Below the pieces are notes generated by a model, which saw only the letters and a program-made list of their open reading frames with translations, ran no database searches and was not told the origin of the DNA. Positions 51,063 through 60,800 of a stretch of 64,000 nt of DNA are shown here, one piece after another. How positions within the stretch are numbered: position 1 is the stretch's first letter; every line of letters starts with the position of its first letter. Both the position numbers and the translations under genes were made by a program. The stretch comes from Rhynchopus sp. YZ270_cl-10 (taxonomy: Eukaryota; Euglenozoa; Diplonemea; Diplonemida; Diplonemidae): positions 868,001 through 932,000 of the forward strand of contig OZ037912.1 of the NCBI GenBank assembly GCA_964035575.1. Direction: 5' to 3'.

Positions 51063-51130
51063 TAAAGGGGGGCCCCGTATAATTGCGACAAATAAATGCC
51101 ATTTTACCATTTATCGGGCCCACCCCTTTA
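51063..51130. mobile_element. 68-bp mini TIR element (F-like ends)
   Basis: TAAAGGGGGGCCCCGTATAA opposite the inverse TTTATCGGGCCCACCCCTTT then A. The ends resemble element F (TAAAGGGGGGGCCC), so this may be a minimal internally deleted relative. TA flanks both sides. Confidence 0.6.
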
Positions 51131-51157
51131 TCATAGTTTCAATTTTTTTTGATTTTG

Positions 51158-51205
51158 TGATGATATGTGTACATGAGAGGCACATATTCATCTCACGAAG
51201 TTTTC
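51158..51205 (+). repeat. GAGAGGC repeat, subtype with CACATATTCATC
   Basis: GATGATATGTGTACATGAGA then GGCACATATTCATCTCAC and GAAGTTTTCTTTTG; resembles 268-312 and 50325-50372. Confidence 0.55.
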
Positions 51206-51540
51206 TTTTGTTGAGGAAAAAAAATGACACCGAAATTTTTAGGCTAACTACGGTCCTCCTTGCCCCCTTTTTTTTATTTATTTATCATCTTTGGTGTGGC
51301 CGACGACCCCAAAATAGCAGAAAGTAGCACAAAATAGCACCTCCCTTCAGCCGCACCAAAAAAAATACAGATGCCCAGAATAGCAGAAAAAATAGCACCC
51401 CCTTTCAGCCACACCAATCTTTCTCCTCGGTACAACAAAGGTAACTCATTCCTCCCTCTCCACACCCCCCCTCCCTCCTCAAACCATCCAACAGAGTTCT
51501 TCATGTAGCCCCCCATCCCCCATCCCCTCCCTCTTTCCAA

Positions 51541-51590
51541 GGTGACCAAGCAACGAGAGGGCTTAGGGTCATCTTATTAAGCTTTCCATT
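51541..51590 (+). repeat. GAGAGGC repeat in a 5' leader
   Basis: GGTGACCAAGCAACGAGAGG then GCTTAGGGTCATCTTATTAA, ending 12 bases before the ATG at 51602. The GGTGAC(C/T)AAG lead-in is shared with 62578 and 63123. Confidence 0.6.
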
Positions 51591-51601
51591 CTTCTCACAC
51601 A

Positions 51602-54600
51602 ATGGAAGCCCCGCAGGTCCAGGCCCGCGCACCGCAGCGCAGTGTGTACGAGCTGGTGTGCAATGCCCGCGAGGCGGTGGGGAGGGTTTTTGAGGATCAT
51701 TTGGAGGAAGCGCAACGGCTACCTTTAGAGACAACTGTTGTGACAAGCACACGCGAAGAGGTTGAAGTCGTGCTCTCGGAGCTCATCGCGGCAGTCCCGC
51801 AGGAGAAGGAGGTCGAGGACTTTCTCTTTCTCCCTTCCGACGACGTCACTGCACTGCGCCACTACACTTCTGACCTGAAAAGCACCATATCCGTCTACAA
51901 AGACCGCCTTGCGCGGGCGGAACGATCCTACAAAGAACTGTTCAACCGTCTCAACCGACGCGATGCGGATATCGATACCATTCGCGCGACATTGCTGAAG
52001 GAGGTTTGCCAGCTGCGTGGTAAGCTTTCGGGCAGCACCATTGCGGATTCACCTACGGAATGCAACATATTTGATACCTTTACGGGATTAGAGGTTGAAA
52101 TAGAGGAGCTACACCAAAAGTACACAGCACGCCTTCACAACATGGAGACAACACACAAACGTCTCGTAGAAAAGCTGCGGGCACGTTACGAAGCGATGCT
52201 CGGGGAAAAGGACAAAGAAATGATCTCACGCCAGCTGGACTACCGCAACGCTACCGAATGCTCAAAGCAGTCACATACCCAGGAGCTCGATGCGGCGAAG
52301 TGGGAGGCCGCTCGCCTGAAGAACCATACGGGTATGCAAATATAACAAAAAAAAACCCCTTGCGAGCTCACAGAAGCTAAGTCGTTCATAATTTTTGTGT
52401 TGACAGGTCTAGGTTTTAGTTTTTGAAAAGACAAGTAGAGCGCAAAGACTGTTTGATAATAGCAACAGTGGTTAAAACTCTTTACATCTCGGAGGGTCTT
52501 GCACTGACGATGTCCCCCTCTGATATTACCAATGTATGCAGTTAGGACTGAAACATGATGTACTGAATTTCTAACCAACTACTTTATTTTCTCACGTGAC
52601 CCCTTTAACCCACCCTATCCCCCAAACTTTGATGATGCAACTTTTGTGTATATTACAGCACTCGAATGCATAAACAACAAATAAAAGCGACTTTCCAGAG
52701 TTGAGGACGACCTCCGTCTATATCTTTTAAGTACAATAGCCTTCGGGCGACATTGAGTACAGATCCTGCACTAGCAGGTGATTGTCGACACAACAAAAAA
52801 AAATGTGTGTAAATCAGCTTAAGTGGTAGGGGGGGTGATAATAGGGGGGGTCAAAAAAAAACATTGATTTCCCGTGGCAGTCCATCTTTATTGTAATCCA
52901 GACGCCGTTTCTACCCACCCAAGCGCCAGACCCGCAGTCATCAGGATCTTGTCTCGGAATTCGGTCATGTGACGGACCAGTGATGCCTGCTGCTCCCACG
53001 TGTGCTCTTCACCAATACATCGTCCAAGTGTGTGTTCGATGCTTTCAGCAGTACGGAGAGTTGCTCCTCCGAAAGAGTCTTGCCCTTCTTCCGGCATTTG
53101 CTTCACGGCATATTTGTGCTACGGATAATTCGAGGCTGCCATCATCTGCGATGCTTGGCCGTCAGATGACCAGGCAATGCGACAATCCTGTCAAGTGTCC
53201 TTCGTGTGCGGGTTTCGGTGCTTTTTTCGTTGCAAAAATACAAAAAAAAAAAGGATGCGAGAGACAACATTTTCTTGCGCAAAGTGATCCTACGCTCAGA
53301 GAGTGTGGCAGAGACGGGCCTCATTGGGCTTCTTCGGTGGAGCAATACTGTTTCTGACACGTCGTTGGCAGAGAACCACTGGCCCCCAGCAAACACGGAG
53401 GCAATCGACGCTTATGGCGACGGGCCGGTCCGATTGAGGTTGTTTCCGACATTTGTGAGTCAATTTTCCAAAGCCATAACATCCAAGACGTCGACTCCCT
53501 TTCAGGAATACCACTGCTTTTCTGGTCATTTCCATCGTTAGCGTTTCCATAGTTTTCGTTTCAATGATTCTCTGATGAATTTTTGGTGGAGAAGTCTGTC
53601 GTTCTTGCATTCCTCTGTACTGGAAGCTATGGCCTTTCTGCAACAGCACTCCTTGCCAAGGCTATTTCAAACCACCAAAAGTCACTGCGATCAACAATCA
53701 ACAATCAACAATCAACAATCAACAATCAACAATCAACAATCAACAATCAACAATCAACAATCAACAATCAACAATCAACAATCAACAATCAACAATCAAC
53801 AATCAACAATCAACAATCAACAATCAACAATCAACAAACAACGAATAAAGGGGGGTATTTCATTTCCCCCCACTTCAATCACCCCCTCACAACAGACGTC
53901 CTCCGCGATACATTGCACGCAGAGGTTGAATCCGAATACAAACAGATCCTCAAACAGCAGCACGACGACATCACCGCCTCCTTCACCGACGACATGGCGA
54001 AGCTTCAAGCCCAGCTCGACGCCGCTACTGCAGAACACACCACTCTCCGCGTCAACCTCGTCGCTGAAGAACACAAGGTCGCAACACTTACACGCAACCT
54101 CAAGGAAGACTCCGCCACACAACACCGCCTCCTCGAGCACGTTGTCATGGAACACCGACACTTTACACGCGACGCTCTTCAAGAGCAGGCAGCTGCGGCT
54201 CAATCCGAAGCAGATGCATTTCTCTCCCAGCACGAAGAAGACCGCAAGCAAATCGCATACCTAGAACTCAAACTAAAAGGCTCCACTGAAGCCCAGGCAC
54301 GAAGCGGGATTGAGGCAGAGAGAATTGCACATAATACGTTGGTCACCTCCCTGCAACTCCGCCTCGAAGAGCTAGAAGCGGAACAGCAATCCCATCAAGA
54401 ATGCCGACTACGCGACACAGCAGAACACCTTGCTGCAATCGAACACCGTGACGACCAGATTGAATACCTAGAAAACATTATAGAGTTCTCTTCTAACAAG
54501 CAGATTCTCGCGGACTCCCAAGCTCCTCCACAGGACCTCTCCATCGCAGAGGAAGACGACAGTTTTGCCGAATCGACACAATATGCGCAACCCCTCTCCG

Positions 54601-57044
54601 AACCCCCATTAGATCACTCCAGCCCTGTCAGTTCAGGAGCCAAACGAAACTCAATAAAAACAAGAAAACGGAGAAGCAGTAGAAGTCAATCAAAAACAAG
54701 AAACGACATCTCCTTCTCCAACCTGCCTCGCCGCTCCAGCGAACCAAACAGCGCAGAACGGGATACTGAAGGATCACGCGGAAGGCGAAGTCTGGTTCAA
54801 GACCCCCCTCCTCCCCCTTCCAGGAAGCAGCCGAGACTCTCCATCTCCAAAAAACGTTCTGCCTCAATGCCCGCACAATCGCACGACAACACAGACTTCG
54901 ACAGCGACGGGGAAGGTCCAAAGAGCCCCAAAAAGACGGTCTCATTTACGGGAGTTAGCATCCCAACCATGGTTCTGCGGCATCGGGAGGAGGGGGAGGA
55001 GGATGCAGCAGACCCTCTGTCCGCCTCAGCAACCGAGGGCGGGGTGTTGGCACCCTCCTCCGAGCCTGAGAATCGAGGGGATGGAGGGGGGTCACCTGCT
55101 TTGCCACCTTCTTCTCCTCCTCCAGATGATTCTGTTGAAGGGTGTGGCGGTGGTGGTGGCGGTGGGGACAATGCTGCAACCGATTCCGACCATGAAGAGG
55201 AATTAGCCGAGGTGCTTGCAATACAACAAATTTTTACCAGAAGGGCGAACCGGGTGTTGACGCAAAACATCGTCGAAGGAGACGCCATTTTTGTGAATGT
55301 CGCAACCGCAGAAGCGGACTCTCCAGAATGGCGTGCCGCAGTGGTCACCCTTATTACCAGCCCCGATGAGATTTCGGTGACCCTCAAAACCCAAAACGAA
55401 GAAAATAATATTTCGGTGGCAACGAGAGGTGACATCTGTGTTCTGCAGCCACCCAATCAGGAGGGGTCTTTTACGGATATCCTACGGAGCAATAAATCCC
55501 TTCGCAAACAATTGCAACATTTTGCGGAGACGGGGCTGATCGGGAATAACATTGATCCTACTCAGTTAGGGTATATTCCACAGCTCGATGGAAGGGCAGG
55601 AAATGGGTCCCCTCATATCCCGCATGGTTACCCCCCTATAGAAGAGAACTACTCGGAGGATGGTATCGGGGATGAGAACTCTCCAGATCAGAAAAGAACT
55701 ATTCAGTTTCAAGGGTTAGTAGAGGAAGCCTTAGCAGAGGCGAATTTGAGGGATATGCCTGCGTACGAAACGCGAAAAGGAGGGAGAAGAGGAGGAGAGA
55801 AAAGCAGGGAACGGTATTTGCAAGCTCGAGCAAAAGAGTTGATGGCCGCAAACCCGCTGTGGATTTCTGATGAAAACGAGGCGGGTAGTGTGCCTTCTCG
55901 GTCGCAGTCTCGGGTTTCTTCATCCGCATATTACTCTGCACGGTCCTCTCGAGTGAACTCTTCGGCTTCAAATATAAAATTGCAGGATCTCTCTCCATAC
56001 GAAAGAGAACAAAATACATGGACAAAGCATATGTTAATGTCTGCTATAGATACCGCAGCGAGGTCGCGAAAAGGAGGTGGGTTTACTTCATTGTTGCATC
56101 GAAACAGAAGAAAGCATAAAAGGCCTAGGGGAACCCATCGGTCACAACGCAGTGACGATGACGAAGGGGAGAGCAGTGGGGGTGGGGTGCGACGGTCTGC
56201 CTCTTCTCTTGGGGGTTATATGCGCTGCACCACGCCGCCTGCACCGTACATCCGACCTTCCACCACAGAGCCCTCTATGCATCGAGAAAGGGAAAGGGAA
56301 TTGAATAGTTCCCCACCCCCTTCAACCTCTACTCACACCCCACGGCCTCCTTCTTCGATGTCTATTGATGATATGCTACCATGCCCTCCCTCAGGGTCAT
56401 ATGAAGCTGCTCACTATAAACGAACCAAAATTGAATCAAAAAGTATCGGAGGAGGAGGGGATGTGAAACGGCCAACCGGGGGGTCGCACACCGCGACAGC
56501 ACGGCATCACCCGGTACAGCAGGTGAACGCGCCGTGCTACCCAGTGACCTACCCTTCTGTCGATGAGGATACCCTCTGTATTTCCTCGCTCTTAGATGGA
56601 AAGAGTGGGGCGCCGTTGGAATTTGTTACGACAGCGCCGATTGGGGAGTCGGAACTGTCTCTCTTCGCGCAAATGATGAAGCAGAGAGTAGGACGGCGGC
56701 TCTATGCAGGCGAAGTGGACAAGATGGAGAGGGAGAGGGAGAAGCCCACTTCATTGGGGGAGACAAACCCAGACCTGACGGTGCGGTCTGGCAGTACCGA
56801 GATGAAGGGTGCAGAGGAGAACCCAGCGGGGGCAAAAGGCCCAACAGAATCAAAACCAATAAAAGAACGCAAAAAGCGCGTCTACCCTAACTCCAAAGAG
56901 CGGGGTATGCTCTCAGATACTGGGGTGAAGGCTTCGTCGGAGGAGGTGAATACGCAAGCAAAGGTCTTTGTCTCGGAATATAAAGGGCGGATGACAACAA
57001 CAACGTTACTGTCGCCGACTAAGCCCTTTAAGGTTCAGGTATGA
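51602..57044 (+). CDS. Large coiled-coil protein with Tudor/SH3-like segment (2 exons)
   Basis: CDS = 51602-52331 joined to 53896-57044; 1292 aa. Donor ACGG|GTATGC, acceptor CCCTCACAACAG|ACGTC; the split codon GAC keeps the heptads running (KNHTG/DVLRDTLHAEVESEYKQ). The open frame upstream of 53896, with its repeated NNQQSTI, is intronic. Residues about 85-430 are nearly continuous coiled coil (LEVEIEELHQKYTARLHNME; LEHVVMEHRHFTRDALQEQA; RLEELEAEQQSHQECRLRDT). About 430-690 is Ser/Pro/Arg-rich with nuclear-localisation-like KRRSS and KKR stretches. About 700-765 (EGDAIFVNVATAEADSPEWR then AAVVTLI) looks like a Tudor or SH3-like barrel. The rest is disordered with basic patches. A nuclear or centrosomal scaffold is possible; no family is recognised. 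Confidence 0.72.
52888..53106 (-). other. Coding-like antisense frame in the coiled-coil gene intron
   Basis: 72 codons on the - strand (MKQMPEEGQDSFGGATLRTA; TWEQQASLVRHMTEFRDKIL). The amino-acid mix is protein-like, unlike the shadows around it, and G+C-rich sequence continues to about 53400. It could be an exon of a nested gene or a relic. No acceptor, promoter or homologue was established. Confidence 0.3.
53691..53838 (+). repeat. CAACAAT heptamer array (~21 units), intronic
   Basis: (CAACAAT)n lying ~60 bases before the 3' splice site at 53895. Seven is not a multiple of three, so every frame stays open and yields a false NNQQSTI repeat. Confidence 0.95.
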
Positions 57045-57884
57045 GGTTTATAATAAAAAACACCGCGGAAATATGGTGATAAATTAATCATAATACTGAA
57101 CAAAAATCTACAGGAAAAACGAGCCGTCCCAAGTCCAGCTGCATTGTCTACATTGGTGCTTGTGTAGATGAAAAATAAAAGATAAAATATGAGCAGGCTC
57201 GCTGACTCGAAAAAAAAAAGGCTTTTTATTTCACCTTTTCTTTATCCCCGCTTGGTTCCAACAGAGGAGGGTCCGTACTTACTTACGGCTCCCCCTCCTC
57301 GCTGTACTGTTTTCTCCTCTTTTGCTTTGATGTTTTCCCTCCTCCGAGGGAGAACATTTTGTGGCCCTAACTTGTTTTTTTTTCTTTGGTGCTGGTGGAT
57401 AAACCCCATCTTTCGATTGAAAATGATGTCTATAATCTTTGGTGCTGAAGTTTGGTTCTTACCTTTTTTTTAGGGGGTATCCACCACACTCACTATGCGG
57501 TGCTTGGGCAAAGCCATTAGGGTTCCTTTTCACACCTTCTGTTATTGGTTATCATACAGTGGGTCTGTCGGGAAGGGCCTGAATCGATACCCACCATTTT
57601 TTATTTTAAGGTGGCTAAGGCACGAGAGGCGAATCTTATAAACTTTTCTTTTTCTTTTTGAGGTGCAATGTGGTATCCACCAGCCATCTTCTCCTTCCCC
57701 TTTTCCCTGACCGCGACTCACTTACACCCCCTTTGTGTCTCTTCCTCTAATTTAAACGCATATTTCCCCCCCCCCCCCCCCCCATTTGTTCTTGGTGATA
57801 CAAAAGCTTTGTCTTCCCTCCTCCTCCTCCTCCTCCTTCCCCTTTTTATTACATTGTTCAGGGCACAATAGTAAGAGAAGAACA
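57045..57884. other. Spacer and leader of V-ATPase C gene
   Basis: 57396-57445 (GGTGGATAAACCCC, TTTCGATTGAAAATGATGTC) matches the ZIP intron (6898-6945). 57540-57583 is a diverged GGATGGCTGGCATC-type repeat. 57603-57650 is a GAGAGGC repeat. A C run and (CTC)n lie at 57766-57840; the acceptor TTACATTGTTCAG ends at 57861. Confidence 0.65.
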
Positions 57885-60800
57885 ATGGATCACTTTTTGG
57901 TCATGCTTCCCTGCGCACAGGGGACCGACCCCGCGACGCAGCAGAAGAAGGTGATGGACAGCCTGGGCCTGCGCCATGCATCTGCCAAGAAATTCCCTCT
58001 CCCGGCCTTCAAGGTGGGCACGCTGGACACGCTGCTGGAGGCTGGCGACGAGCTGGCGAAGATTGACGTGCAGACGGAGGCTTCCCTGCACAAGATCATC
58101 TCTACTGGTGAGGCGCTCTCGATTGAGGACCGTGACAAATCTGCTGCGAAAAAGTTCCGCACAGACCTGCTTCACGTGAACATCATTGAGCGTGTTGCGA
58201 GCTCGCCGTCTCCGCAAGAAAAGCGCAAGGACATCCACACCTACCTGGAGAACTGGCATTGGGACAACTTCAGACACACCGGGGTCTCGGATGTCTCCAT
58301 CAAGCGCCTCATCGACGACCTGCACAAACCGGTTGTGCTTGCTGAGGATGTGGTGAAGAAGCGGGTTGCGGAGTACGCGGAGATCAAATCGCTCGCCACC
58401 GCGGCACAGCGCAAGGTGGGCGGCAACCTGACCGTGAAGGACATCACCGAGGACGTCGAGGCGTGGAACCTCAAGCGTGCCACCCCTCTCCCCGAAGAGC
58501 TCCTCCGGAGGAAGGCCGGCAGCAGTGACGGCACGCAGCTGATCATGCTGTTCGTCGCTGTGCACAAGAGAGACCTCGAGACCTGGAAGGAGTACGCGAA
58601 GTGGGGCATCTCTCAGGACCAGATCGACGCAATGGCAAGCGTCAAGGAGGGCGACACAGACAACGTCTCAGACGGTGTCTCCATCTCCCGCATCCAGTTC
58701 AAGAACAACGGAAAGCTCGTCAACCTCGAGAAGGCCACCGCATCCAACCCGGGTGGTCTCCGTCAGGGCTACGGCACACAGACGGACACAGGGCTCCCCG
58801 AGAACGCAGTGGACCAGTCGCCAGAGTCTGCCTGGTTCGACTCGAACTCGAAACCCCTTATCATCGACTTCGGTGAGGCAACCCCTGCCGACCAGTTCGC
58901 CTTCGCCACCGGAACTGAGGCGCCGCAGAGAGACCCCCTTCAGTGGAAGCTTGAGGGATACCTCCCGGCACCCGCAGACGCAAAGGCAAACTCCATTGAC
59001 ATCACTATTGAGGGTGTTGGCAAGATTACTGTGACGAACGGCGTGTCGGAGCATGCAACTATGATGGAGGTGCACAAGGTGCTGAAGCCGCCGGTCAGCA
59101 AGCGCGTCGTGCTCAAGGAGAACGGCATGTCGGTGCAGGCGGTGTTCGACCAGCTTGAGGACAACATCACATACACCTACGAGCTTGAGGACATCGTTGG
59201 CAGAGAGTACTCTAAAAAGGCGGAGCAGGTTGACCTTGGTACCTGGCATGAGGTATGAGGGGTTTTTTTCAGGGTATTAGGGTGGTTAAAAAAACTGGTT
59301 TTGAAAACCAGTTTTTCCAAAAACTGGTTTTCAAAAAAAAAAAAAAACAGAGAAATCTGGAGGGGAAAAAAATACCGACACTTTTCACCAGGCCTTTCTG
59401 TAAATGTCGTCCCCAGATTAGGGCGGACTCGATTTTTTTCCCCGCATTTTTCCCCCGCCTGGTAGAACCGTGGTTGAACCACGGGAGTGCCTTTGGGAAA
59501 TGGCTGTTCCTTGATTTTTTTTTTGCCTGCGGCGCCATTTTTCATTTTTTGCTCCGCAAAAAAGGGTTCGTTTGAGTGGCTCTGTGGTGTAAAAAGCTAG
59601 ATTTTTACACCGTACCCTCAAAAATTTTCGCCTGCGGCGCCATTTTATATTATTTTTTTGCTCCGCAAAAAAAATACAGTCCCTATGTTCCCAATGTCTA
59701 CCCTGGGTCAGCAGACGCCGAAAAATATTTTGAAATCGGATTCCTGGATAAGACACTGATCCCACCCCCGAAAAACCCGAAAAAGGTGACTGTGTCCGTC
59801 AATGGTGGAGGTTTTCGCCGGAAACACTAGTTTTCGCCACCCAGGAGAGAAAACCAGAAAAACCAGTTTTTTCCGGAATTTTGGATTTTCACCCTAATAC
59901 CCTGGTTTTTTTTTTCAAAAAAAAAAAAAATGACAGATTCTTTATGGAGTAGGGAATGCAACCCATACCTTCCAACCAATATTTCAATACACACCACTTC
60001 ATGGGCTATTCTGCACTGGGTTCACCCAAAATACTGATACCATGGGGTGTCCCGGCGGTACCACACTAACACCCACTTACGCACACTTTCACCCCATTTC
60101 ACCCCATTTCACCGAATTACACCCACTTTCACCCCATTACACCCCATTACACCCCATTACACATGTATTACAACGCCTTGGTGTTTTGGTCTTTACTAAA
60201 GGGATGTGCGGACGACACCAAAAAAATTGAATTTTTTTGCGATATTTGGTGCTCCAAAAATGTGCCGGAACCCAAAATCGTGTAGTTTGGGGGTATTGAG
60301 GCCAGAAAAAATTTGTGTGAATACATGAAAATATTCCTGATAGGGTGGCATTCGGCCAAAACATCAGCTGTTTTGGTCATTTTTGCCTCGTACAGTGCTG
60401 TGTACTGTGTACTGTGTACTGTGTACTGTGTACTGTGTACTGTGTACTGTGTACTGTGTACTGTGTACTGTGTACTGTGTACTGTGTACTGTGTACTGTG
60501 TACTGTGTACTGTGTACTGTGTACTGTGTACTGTGTACTGTGTACTGTGTACTGTGTACTGTGTACTGTGTACTGTGTACTGTGTACTGTGTACTGTGTA
60601 CTGTGTACTGTGTACTGTGTACTGTGTACTGTGTACTGTGTACTGTGTACTGTGTACTGTGTACTGTGTACTGTGTACTGTGTACTGTGTACTGTGTACT
60701 GTGTACTGTGTACTGTGTACTGTGTACTGTGTACTGTGTACTGTGTACTGTGTACTGTGTACTGTGTACTGTGTACTGTGTACTGTGTACTGTGTACTGT

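Larger units (their letters stand above)
49671..51601. other. Spacer with several short repeats
   Basis: 49690-49730 matches 9905-9935. 49735-49790 matches 63735-63790. 50325-50372 and 51158-51205 are GAGAGGC-type repeats. 50608-50665 (ATAGTATTACCGGTACTG) matches 39548-39605. 50735-50765 is part of the TATACGCGCCTATAC foldback repeat. 51063-51130 is a 68-bp mini TIR element. 51290-51415 repeats AATAGCA-rich units. 51541-51590 is another GAGAGGC copy just before the next ATG. No protein-like ORF. Confidence 0.65.

Noticed and set aside
53583-53895. Apparent N-terminus of the coiled-coil ORF with repeated NNQQSTI
   Set aside because: It lies in an intron: the heptamer array keeps any frame open, and splicing 52331 to 53896 gives a continuous coiled coil.
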